NCBI GenBank assembly: GCA_029204225.1
Contig: CM055108.1
Span: 17,951,779-18,015,778, forward strand
Direction: 5' to 3'
Source of the DNA: Diphasiastrum complanatum
Taxonomy: Eukaryota; Streptophyta; Lycopodiopsida; Lycopodiales; Lycopodiaceae
DNA length: 64,000 nt
Under the pieces are notes generated by a model. The model ran no database searches and was not told where the DNA came from. It worked only from the letters and a program-made list of their open reading frames with translations. This document shows, piece after piece, positions 33,387 to 44,000 of the stretch. Position numbers and translations under genes: made by a program. Position 1 is the stretch's first letter; every line of letters begins with the position of its first letter.

Positions 33387-34051
33387 TCATGATAGCTCTC
33401 TTCCTCCTCTTGTCCAATGTTGGCTTGACTTTTATCTTGCTTCCTCTTGAAGCATTCCGAGGCATAATGCCCCATCTTGCTACAATAGTAGCACTTTATC
33501 TTAGATTTGTCCTTCTTGGGCTTGACTTGTGATGATGAGGATGTGAATCCTCCTTGATCTCCATCCTTTGCTTGCTCCCTTTTGAATGCTCCTCCCTTGG
33601 TCTTTGCTTTGCTTTTGCTCTTGAAAAATAAGGCTTTGTCCCATGACGGCATAGCTTTGGACAAGGTTAGTAAAATCACTACATAAGCCATTCAAAACTA
33701 TTTGCACAAGCTCACTCTCTTTAATAGGTTCACCAACATAAGTAAGCTCTTTGTTCAAATCTTTTACTGTCAAAACAAATTGATGTCCACTCTCACTCCT
33801 CCCTTGGAAGCATTGAAAAACTTGGTTTTTCAGGAAAAGTAACCTTGAGGTATTCTTGGACTCATAGATCTTTTGAAGAGTCTCCCAAGCCTCTTGGGCT
33901 GAGATGCTCCTACTTCTTTGAGCAAATCATTTGCAACATTCATCTTAATACAATGAAGTGCAAGCTTGCACCTTCTCTTGTAGTTAGTTGCCTCTTGTGG
34001 ATGGATTGGCTCATCTTCCTCTCCATTCACAATATCCATCAAATCTTGCAT
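33387..34051 (-). pseudogene. Copia gag (UBN2-type) of the split minus-strand element
   Basis: The capsid-like part reads from 34051 leftwards (RRCKLALHCIKMNVANDLLK, then ELVQIVLNGLCSDFTNLVQS in another frame), typical of UBN2/Retrotran_gag_2 gags of Copia elements. A Lys-rich segment and an intact zinc knuckle, CYYCSKMGHYASEC (C-X2-C-X4-H-X4-C), follow near 33470-33510. The frame then reaches EEEESYHED at the insertion point and continues as SLMMSTF on the other side of the nested element. One or two frameshifts lie between 33850 and 33580. Confidence 0.85.
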
Positions 34052-34930
34052 GATAAGGATGGATTATGGATGTCATCTTCAATGATAAGGCGATAGATTC
34101 AAAGAAACAAGATAGATTGTACAAGATATGATCACTACTAGCTATCCCACTCCCTTTGGGACCTGAGATGAATCACTCTCTGATTTCTTAACAAGATCTA
34201 AGGTGATGTTGAGCTTGATCTATCTTCTAGATCCAAACTTACTATAGATTTGATCAAACTAGTCTCCTCCTTATCTCGACTTCACAAGAAGGGTGAATCC
34301 ACCTATACTGAACCAAAAGCGCTTTATAACACACAAATGTCTTACAAATAAAGCCTCTTAAAAATCACATTGACATATTCAATCACAAACCTATCCAAAA
34401 CCGAGTAGAATAGAAACACAATTTTCACTAATTTTGCATTTCTAGATGAAAACTCATCAAAAACACTTGATCTGAACCTAAAAGGTGTATTTTAAGACTA
34501 TAAGAAGCCTAAGAACGACCTAATTAAGCTCTCAAATGGCTGGACCAAACTTCTAAAGAGTGGTGGCATTTAAATCCTTATGAAAATTTCTACTAGGAGA
34601 CATGTACTCCAAGATTCAACTCATAAGAACTTTCTAATTTTGTTTGTTGAATGGAAATGGGTCAATCTCGGTTCCTGCAGCTATAACTCAGCAAAACAAG
34701 TTCCCTTTGATCTATTATCACTCAAATGAAACCAAATTTGAAGATACAATCACTAGATTAGCAACTAGTAGCAAGAGCAAAGGATCTAAAGAAGCCAACA
34801 CCCACACGATTTGCCTACGTCGTCGCGCTGGAGCAGTTACTTCGAGTTTGACCTGCATTGCGCCAAATGCCAGCCAACCCTGATTCACACAGTGGAGTCC
34901 TAGCTGCGAGCCAACCGGACTTAGGTTTTA
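34052..34930. other. Unassigned stretch right of the minus-strand gag
   Basis: Should hold the gag start, leader and 5' LTR of the minus-strand Copia element, but I find no primer-site complement and no match to its 3' side. No ORF is recognisable. Confidence 0.35.
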
Positions 34931-34934
34931 GAGG

Positions 34935-35640
34935 ATTGTTTTGGGAGATGATTTCTGGCGACACGATGAGCAATTGGTTGAGGTCCTACAGCCAGTGTAC
35001 CATGTGTTGAGGTTGGTGGATCGAGAAGGTTATACACTCCACCTCATTTACGCGTTTATGGACAGGATGGAGGAAACCCTTCAGCGACCGTTTTTTGATG
35101 AGCACAGATACACCTCTTTTGTAATTTGTTTGGTGTTTTGTGGAAGCTTTTAGGATCGATGAATTGTTTTTTCCTACAATGCAATGATTATTTTTCTGAT
35201 TTTTGTAGGATGTTAGCTATTCAAGAGAAGTGGCTTGATAGGTGGAATTTCTTCCACATGCCCATACACATAGTTGCTCATTTGCTTCACCCTATGTGGG
35301 CAAATACGGAGTCATATGCTTCACCCTATGTGGGCAAATATGGAGTCATATGCACAGACGCCAAGCTTGTGGGCAAGCTTGTGGACGGCTGGAGGACATA
35401 CACACAAGATGTGTATCCAGGTCAAAGGTTGTTCCCCGAGCACTCGTTTAATTATCAACAATTTGTTTGTGCTTTTTGACGACTCGTTCATTTAGAGAAT
35501 CTGACATCATTTAGAGAATCTGATAGTGTCCCGCCTTATTGTCGGCAAGGCCCTGGTACACCTAGAGGCTGAGGCAAGGGCAAAGGCAGAGGTAGAGGTT
35601 CAGGGACACAGCTGCACATACCTGAGCAGGATTCCTTGAT
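34935..35640 (+). pseudogene. hAT-type transposase fossil
   Basis: A decayed piece of a hAT-family DNA transposase like those with a DUF659 domain in plants. The clearest part is DDFWRHDEQLVEVLQPVYHV and LRLVDREGY, with LIYAFMDRMEETLQRP following, at 34941-35090. After a break, IQEKWLDRWNFFHMPIHIVAHLL (35219-35290) fits the hAT segment in which a Trp-rich helix precedes an Arg/Met-Pro-Leu-His-Ala stretch. A 34-bp tandem duplication at 35284-35351 shifts the frame. Farther on (35560-35615) a Gly-Lys-Arg-rich tail is seen. The C-terminal dimerisation domain and terminal inverted repeats are not visible. Confidence 0.55.
35284..35351. repeat. 34-bp tandem duplication in the hAT fossil
   Basis: Copies 35284-35317 and 35318-35351 differ at one base (ACGG/ATGG). 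Because 34 is not a multiple of three, the copies read in different frames. Confidence 0.95.
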
Positions 35641-36845
35641 CATGATGCCTTCCGAGTCATAGAGATTCATCGGTCTATGCGTCTATTGTCCATTGTCCAT
35701 CTATCATAATCATGTACTTGGCCATTGGCCCACCCATTGTAAATATCAAAGCTTTATCCTTTTTGACATCATAGATCTTGATCATTCTCATGTGAGGCAT
35801 GTGTGGATCAGTCGCCATTTTTTCGTATCATATACACTTAGCATTATATTACGCACTATGTGATTGCCTTTCAAGTTTCAGTTTTAACTTTTGGTATGCA
35901 GCATGTTGAAGCCCAATCGCTTGGTTTAGTTGGTAGTCTATAGTAGTTGTCAGTTAGTGTAGTAAGTTGTAAGTACTTACAGTTGTCAGTTAGTAGTTAA
36001 TCTGTTTTGCAAATTTGCAATGTGTTTGAATATTTTTTATAGGCCTACATGTTTTTCCCCACTCCCAACACATGCTTCCAAATTTTTTTCAAAAAAAGCA
36101 AAAAAAAGATTGCAGCGTTCTGATCTGGACCGCTGCAGAATTCTGGAACGCAGCGTTCCGGAACGGGACGCAACATCGCCCAAACCCACAATATTAAAGA
36201 GGCATCTTGCACAAACCTCAATGCATATCATGGCATAAATAATGAGCAACGTTATCGAATAACCAATTGGATGGATATCCTATTCAAACCTGCCCATCTC
36301 AAGTCTTAAATCACATAATCACCAATGAACTTCCACATTATAAAAATGGTGGCACCTCACAAAAGGAAACAAACCTTACAATAGACATTTTAAAAATAAG
36401 CCCTAGAGAGTGGATATAGAAAGAGACAAAGCTCAAAAGAAGTTATCAATTTACTGTGAGACAAAAATAAGCTCAATACTCACAAATACCGAAATATAAC
36501 AAGGACTACAAAAAATACACTTCTTTACACACTGCTACAGAGCCACTCTTTTATTACAGAAAAAGCACAACTATATTTTAACATTTCTTCAAGACACATT
36601 TTATCGTCTGCTTACGTTTCTCTTAATGTGCCTATTGCTGAAGCCTGAGACATATATTGAAATGTTGCCCTCAATTCCATCCTGCAGGCAACATCATTTG
36701 ACCATGAAAGCTCTAGGGATTGAACATGCATTGAAGTACTGAGCTGTTTAGCAGATTCAACTCAATCTCAGCTTCTGAACGGCTTAGAAATTGCATCCAT
36801 TCAATTGGTAGATGCATTTCTTTCTTTGACATTTTGGACTGAGGC
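35641..36845. other. Unassigned stretch left of RTEL1
   Basis: No recognisable gene. A segment with repeated GGAACG/CGTTCC phrases lies at 36115-36175. A minus-strand AATAAA appears as TTTATT near 36550 and could serve a transcript from the right, but it is 1.3 kb past the RTEL1 stop. Confidence 0.4.
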
Positions 36846-36985
36846 AATTGATTGTGCTAACTTTCTTTGAAATCGGCTACCAAGTGCTCCACTTGATGGT
36901 AAATCAGCTTATGAGGTTCTTTAAGGTAAGAATCCTAATGCGAAAGATCTCAAATTTTTTGGAGGGACGTACAAGATATCCTCAT
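36846..36985 (+). pseudogene. Copia integrase C-terminal fragment
   Basis: Short stretch reading NRLPSAPLDGKSAYEVL, then after a stop GKNPNAKDLKFFGG. This matches the conserved INRLPS...KSPYE.L.GK.P....LR.FG region of Copia integrases. Two in-frame stops are present. It is only about 45 codons and is flanked by unrecognised sequence. Confidence 0.6.
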
Positions 36986-37805
36986 GACCCTTAGAAGATA
37001 CATCTGAGGACCCTACATCAACAAAAGGAATCTCTGTTGGACATAGTGAGAGGAGTAAAGCATATAGATTATATCTTCTTCTGTCTCTATACAGTGACAT
37101 TTTGCCTTCCTAAAGTCAACCCAGCTCTGTAGACCATCGTTGGAATTTAAAGCCTGAAGCTTTAAACAGAAGGATGTAAATAAACAATCTGAAGCCTAGA
37201 TCTCAGATAACGGCTTAAAATATCAAGGGAGTAGATGTGCCTGGGAATAGATTCAGAGTTGCCCAGATGTATCAAAAAAATGTTCTATCCCTATGTGTCA
37301 CTAAATGCTAACGGAACGAACAAGCAGCTAGAGGCAATATAACAACCGGTTGGTTATCAACCATATGAGCTGATATCTTTGGATATCATATAATCACCTT
37401 CAAAGATGTTCTTACATCCAATATTTCTTTGACGACACTTTGATCATAAGATGACATGATCACTTGTAGCTAGATCCAAAGACGTTGTAAGATTGAGGCT
37501 TCATCCAAGTCTGATACATAGTACATGTTAATCGGTGTGTGGTAGTCGGTATTGCCATTGTAAAAAGTGGGATGTAGACAGCAGGAGCATCTTCAGATGC
37601 TGTCATATTCATCCTATATAATGAAACAAGACTTGGGTATTATCAGCACTTCACCACTGGTAGAGAACACCTCTCACCAAGGGCCACAATCAAGCTCCAC
37701 CGTAAAGGAAAAAGATATTATCTTGCCCGATTGAGAAGACAAGACTTGAGAATGGATTTAGTATTAATTAGAACATTTCGAGTTCCAAGTTTCACAGATG
37801 GCAGA

Positions 37806-37923
37806 CTTTCTAGAAGGACGAGGGGCTTCCACTTCACATGGCCCTGGTTTACCATCTACCTCATCTTTCTAGAAGGACGAGGGGCTTCCACTTCACATGG
37901 CCCCGGTTTACCATCTACCTCAC
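37806..37923. repeat. 59-bp tandem duplication in the last RTEL1 exon
   Basis: Copies 37806-37864 and 37865-37923 differ by one internal base (CCCTGG/CCCCGG) and the final base. The minus-strand coding frame passes through the right copy, enters the left copy out of frame, and stops after two codons. Confidence 0.95.
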
Positions 37924-38043
37924 ATGCTTCAAGGATTTCAGGACAGGATGTGTCCACATTATTTGGCTCAAGATTTCCAACATCTTCATATGGGCCAGGC
38001 ATTATATTTCCACCAGCAGCAGATTTCATCCAACGGGTTACTT
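37856..38043 (-). CDS. RTEL1: RTEL1 last exon with stop
   Basis: Acceptor GTTGCTTCTTAG. It completes a Glu codon, reads VTRWMKSAAGGNIMPGPYED and goes on to the tail CEVDGKPGPC...RPSRKMR, then TAG at 37858-37856. Because of the 59-bp duplication, the frame ends two codons into the second copy. With one copy the frame would instead leave the repeat into about ten further codons. The tail has five Cys but no clear RING pattern. Confidence 0.6.
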
Positions 38044-41000
38044 CTAAGAAGCAACATGGAGGTGGTAGCAGAAAGTAAAACAGAATAATCTGGCTCCTAC
38101 CATTTGGTAGGCATCCTGGCACATCTTTCAAAACTGGGTGCATATAGATGAAAACAAGGCAATGCAGCAATTGACTACCTTCAAGTAAGAACCACAGTTT
38201 AGTAGCACACTGGCAAATTTTGTGAGGCATCAATACATTCATTTCCACTGCATCTTCTTCGACATACACACTTGGTGGCACCTTCTTCAGCATAATAATC
38301 TCGAGTATCTTCTTTAGATTAATCAATTTTATCCTAAGCAGGTCTTTGGGCCACGTATCACCCCATGCCTGGAAATGGACTCGAACCCAGGTGGGCAACA
38401 CCGCCACACCACACATGGGCCAATAAGTTAGTTCATTATACAATTTTAACCATCTTCCTCAACACATACAAATTTGCAGTATGGTCTTTGACATACAAAT
38501 GTCTAAGATGCTTTGTTAAAGGAATTTTTTATTTGATAGTTTGGAGGGTTTTACAACAATGTGAGCAAAAAAAATCTGATCCACTGTTGAGAACGTGTGA
38601 TGGGCCTCTTTTCTATATAAGTACAAGAGTTGACATTTTGTTAGTTTTGGCACGATAGACCAAACATATGAGGTAACACAATTGAATGGGCATTCAAACA
38701 TAGAGCAAGGCCACTCAATTTTTTGAGAACAAGAAGCTCAACTAACTCATCAGTACGTCCTGCCCAGGGTAGGGCTTGCCATTGGGCACGCACCCAAGGT
38801 GTCACGTGTGGAGGCAATATCTTCATGGTTTAATGTTTCAAGTACACACTAACCAGAATAACTAAGCAAATTTTTTTGTCACCCAAATTTAAGAGGCCAC
38901 CAAGGCAGCCAAAGTTCAGCAAGTAGAAAATAAATGAGAATTTGGTAGCTACCAAATTATTGTACATGATTTGGTGCAATATGACTTGCCTGTTTTACTA
39001 AACCAAAACACACATTTGACACAAACCATGGATGATAGCACATGAATAGGAAATACGAAGATACTCTTGTCATGCATGGATGGCATCAAGTTAAGACAGT
39101 CCATGTCACATGATAGGCATGATACAACCTTCCCAGAGCATTTTCGTCAAGGGGGATTTTCTTAAATGTGTGGAATGGCATTAATACTTAGCAATGGCAT
39201 GGATAAGACCACCCGTAGAAATCTTAGCTATAATTAGCAGTTGGCAATAGTTTTACCTGTCGTGGAAGCTTTCTCATCCTTGACCATCTCTAGTGCATCA
39301 CTTGATTTAGGAATGGTTAGTCGATGCTTTTTCCTACTTCCACATGGAAACCCAGAAAAACTTTCCAATTTGCTCAACTGTCGTGTACCTAATTTGTTTC
39401 CAAGCTTTGAACATTCTTGCTTATCATCTATGCTAGTAATGCCTGCAAGAGAACAAGGTAGTTGTCAAACTTCAGAGTTCTTGAAACTTAAAAAACCTTT
39501 TAAATCACCTTTATCTGAAGTAACAATAATTTTCAAGCTCAAAACATCAATTTTAAAACAGCTCACAGCTTTATGTTTACAAAGTAGGAAAAAGACTACC
39601 AAAGAATGAAAACATTGGAAACAACCAAACCAAAAGCACTAGGTTTTCATCTGTTTTGTTGACATAATTACTAAGAGCAGAGATCATAGTTATAAGAGAG
39701 TGAGATAGAATAGAATATCTTTGGTAACATCTACTACACAAAACAATCACCCCAGTAGGATAGTAGTTATGATTGAAGGGTGTCTCTAAACAAGCTAAAT
39801 AATAGATAACTCATGAAATTTCGGCCAAGGATCGGACATTCCTACCTCAACTTATTACATTTTCAAGCTCTTTAACATTTTTAGCACTTGACTTTTCTCC
39901 TCCTATCTACTTTTTGAGTTTGTGTTTCCTACAATAACATTCCTGATGCACATTGCAATTTAAAACTCTGAGTCTTAGTAGTCAAGATACTAAAGGTGCA
40001 CTTTTTAAACTTTTTACTAGCATTTGTTAATGTTGTCACTTTTGCACATAAAAACTTTTGTGATCGTCTATCTTCCTCCAATAAGTTGCTTCGATTGCAA
40101 TTAATAACTCATCCACCTGATAAATTGTAGTCGGTTTCATCCAATGGCCTACTTTTGGAATTTCACCAATACTTGTTGAGGCATTAAACGTTTTCACCAA
40201 TTTCTCACCTCTTACTTTGTATATACTGCTATCAGGGAACAGGTTTGGTGCTCATTTCTTCAAGTATTTTTTTACAACTGATCCTTGTTGCAGAGGTGCT
40301 ATCCATACGTTATTTTTCGCTGATATTTTGAGGTTTGTAATTCCCCATAAACAATTCCTCAGTGGATGGTTGGAATTCTTACCTTCTATTGCATGGGAGA
40401 CAGACATCGTGACTAAATGCTCAGAGGGCTTCACTGAAGGCTATTAGACATATGATGTATATCATGAGGTCCATACAATTCCTATTGATGTTGTTGCAGA
40501 GCAGTGTTATGACCTGCATACCTGAATAGTCCGGGCATTGTTACGAGTTTATTCAATAGCATGGGCCGAGACTTGTGCTCAATGCTCATCTCACGGTTCT
40601 TCTACTTGATAGTCTTTCAGCAGTATTACACAAGATCGGCAAGAATTTCCTTCCTTACATGATCTAGGGTACTATGGCTCCTTATTCATTCCAAATTCTT
40701 AGTCTACTTTTTTGTTTTTCAGGTTATAGGCTTGCCATGAATGCATCAAGGTACTTGAGATCATGTTGATCTTTTAGAACATACACACTTATGTTTTCCC
40801 TTTGCAATATCATCGTAAAGATGAATGCTTGTCATGTTACTACAGTTATGACCAGAAAATCTAGAGAATGCTGAATCTGAGGTAAATACTGCAAATGTAA
40901 ATGCTAATCTGGTAAATGACTGCAGCAAGATAATAACATCACTGATAATCTGTTGTAAGTCGAAAAAAATTCAGACCTATATTGAAACTTTGCTAGCTGA

Positions 41001-44000
41001 TCTGAAAGTGTTTGTCAGAACTCGTCAATCTGTTGTAAGTTGTAAAAAATTCAGACCTATATTGAAACTTTGCTAGCTGATCTGAAAGTGTTTGTAAGAA
41101 CTCGTCTCTCAACCATCAACCAAAACTAGAGCCTTATGTTTAAGCCAACCAGGCCTCAGAGTATGCGAGTTCAGGCTGGAGGCAAAAAGCAATTAGATCG
41201 CTAACATATCAATAAACGTCGATAATTAAGATCACCCAAGGCCCAAGTCGCTGTCCAATAATGCTTCTAACTCCTACACCAATCCATAGATTTACCTTGA
41301 ATCCACGCCCTTTTTCCAAGCTGATCTTTCCTATTAACCAGATCCTAAAACAGAATTTTCAAGACAAATTACAGGTCTGCTGCGGCAAGGTGTGTAATAA
41401 CAAACACCAATCTCCATGAAATATCAACTCGGAAAAAGAATGGCAGCAAGACTTTGACCCACTGTGCTTGACAACTGATCCTCTCATCATTAAAAGCTCT
41501 CATGTTCTTTTATAATCAAGTTATAGCCAATTTTGATTCCAAACCGAAAAAACATACACATCCGGGCTGAAATTTAAGTCATACTGTATCATAGTTGCAG
41601 CGAATCGCGAACTGAAAAAAAAAAAAAAATTATGTGTGATTCGCAGAGCAAAAAAAAAACAGCGATTTGGTGTTTTCTTTGACAGCGATTCGTGAATCGC
41701 GAGTGTGCATCTATGGACTATGTTGTAAGGAGATTTATTTGCCTTTACCATTTATTCGCTCCAATCTTGCCTTGTTAAAGGCAAAGTAGTTGTCAAAGGT
41801 GCCTTGGTGTTGCGCAGGAACAAAGCTGCCAAATCTGCAAACATTTCATGACAAAGTCAACATAATAGAACAGAGTATGCACCATTAGCACGTACCAAAT
41901 TTGTCAAACCAACTATGAGCATATGTTTGAAATGGAATTCCAGAATATCAATACAACTAACAACTTTCATTGCAGGTTTTTGTACATATATATATTTGAT
42001 GAGCTAAAACATCATTGTTATTATTGTAAACATGATGAATTGCTTCCAAAGAAGGGAAATGTTAGGAGAGAATCTGTGTTCTTTATGTTGAAGCTAGGAC
42101 GTAAGCCATACTAATAACAAAGAGACTTCTGCAAGATGCTTGTCTGGAATTAACATTAACGAATCACTGTCCGCAATTCAGACAGCGATCCAAATCGCGA
42201 CCCCCAACTCGCTCGGGGGTCGTGATTCGCGATTCACAAAAATATATATATCCTTTCTGGATAACTGTGTCAAATTAAATCAAAATTAGCTTCGGCCTTG
42301 CTCTAATTTGTGGAAGACAGATCAATTCTGACTTGGACTTAATTGGCTTTAAATGATGTAGGAGCTGCAGTTGGTGGAGAAACCTCAAAACCCCAAAAAT
42401 TCCGCTCCACTGTAATGGCCTAAAGTCCGTAGGTAAGAATGTGGGTCCATTGTGGGACCGCAGCATAGTGGGCCACAATAAATACCAGTTAACAAACTGT
42501 TACAGTGCTCAATGATATTGTTACTTGTGTCTGGCTTGGCATTGAAGTAGCAAAGTCCTCCAAATATAGGGAAGAGATATTATGCAGAAGCACAGTCAAC
42601 TGAAAAGAGTATCAAATGAGCTAACAAACTTGTCCCATTGCTCAGACATGTTTGTACTTCTTACCAAATATAAGAGTAGCCATTTTCTTGCCAATCCATA
42701 CATATTCAAGTAGCTGCATACAGGAACAGAGTCAACCTGACAGAGACGACTGATGTTGCCCACCAGCTTTTGTGTTTAGTTAAGCTTGAAGGAAGGCCAA
42801 AGTGATAAACATTTCCGGGGAGTAAATTTTATTTTTTTGCAATTTGCTGCAGCGAATCGCAGTTCTGAGATTTGCAAATCGCGAAACCAGCGAACCGCAA
42901 CTCGCTGCAACTGTGGTCTGGATTATGAAATGGACATAACAAAGTTGAGGTAAACTGGACTGCGAAATACTTGCAGTGTCACATGAATTATAACAGCAAA
43001 TTTTAGAGGTACTTTTCATGAAAGGGGCTGCGTCCTTCAATCAAGAGCCAAACCTTACTTAAGTGGTGGTCTACCCCCTATTCCAAGCCCCTATGCTTCA
43101 CAAGCTTCATTCTTGTTTGGAATCTCCACTACCCTTCACAATGGACCACAATCTCCTATCATCACAACTCATAGCCTTTCAGATAGAGCCTTCAGTGTTT
43201 CCTTCTGTGTATTTCATATGGCAATCTTTCATGTTAGATCTCCCTTTTCAACTTGGCTGCTTTCAATGTTTGTGCAACCCTTCACAACGGACTCTCCATT
43301 GATCTACAAGTTTTGACCTGCATGTTGCCCTTCAAATTTATGTCCTCCTTCTCAAGGCCTTATGTGCCTCATTTTGGATTGCCTCTTGTGCGTTTATCCA
43401 TAAATCTTGTATGTTGCAAGTTTGCAAGATCATAGCAAAGAGGATTCTTGTCCCTTCCTAGCTTGAGGATCTTATTATAGGCCCCGCTACAATCTGAGCT
43501 CTCTTACATTCATCATGTATCATGAGCATTTCTAGAGATAGATACACACATTAGAAAGAGATAGAGAGGGTTTCTTAATCATTATTATACAATGAGAAAG
43601 ATGAAATAATACAAAGTCATGAAGCTGAACAAAACTAGCTAGTTAGAACTTAGTGATATATGGCGAAATAGCAAGGGGCCTAGATGGTCTAAGTTTGACG
43701 TAATAAAATAGCCATTAGTATTACGCAAGGAGCTCCACTTCCAAGCCCCCCATGTCTTTGGATCAATTGCTTAAAGTTTGTTGTTAGCTTTGAGCATCAT
43801 CTTGTTTCTGAAAAGAGCGAATATTGGAGGTTGTGCAAAGATGGTATCTAATGAGTCAATGTGTGCACTAGAGTAGCATGTGGTAGAACGTGGTGGCATA
43901 TGCAATCCCAATATGGAGGTCATTCAAAGATGAGGGTGGGAAGGAGTTCATGCCAAAGGAGCCCAAAGATGATCTAAACGCAGTTTTGACAAAGGTGCAC

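Larger units (their letters stand above)
26560..34051 (-). mobile_element. Copia element on minus strand, split by a younger insertion
   Basis: Reading right to left: gag with zinc knuckle (34051-33387), then across the insertion at 33382-28664 to protease and gag-pre-integrase (28658-28080), the start of integrase (to about 27950), then unknown ORFs (27950-26590) and an LTR start at 26560. Removing the insertion and one AGTCC copy joins gag to protease in one frame. RT and RNase H are absent; the space is taken by ORFs that share a module with the 18237 element. No 5' LTR or primer site is visible to the right of gag, so it is truncated. Confidence 0.8.

Noticed and set aside
37859-38443. 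A 195-codon minus-strand frame read as one protein
   Set aside because: Only its last part (38043-37856) has splice and phase support as an exon. The upstream part includes intron sequence and a SINE-like box B.
39310-39360. PCNA-interacting box in RTEL1 exon d (QLSKLESF)
   Set aside because: The pattern Q-x-x-[LIM]-x-x-aromatic-aromatic is not met.
40217-40447. 76-codon plus-strand frame in an RTEL1 intron
   Set aside because: No recognisable domain and no homologue in the window; probably chance.
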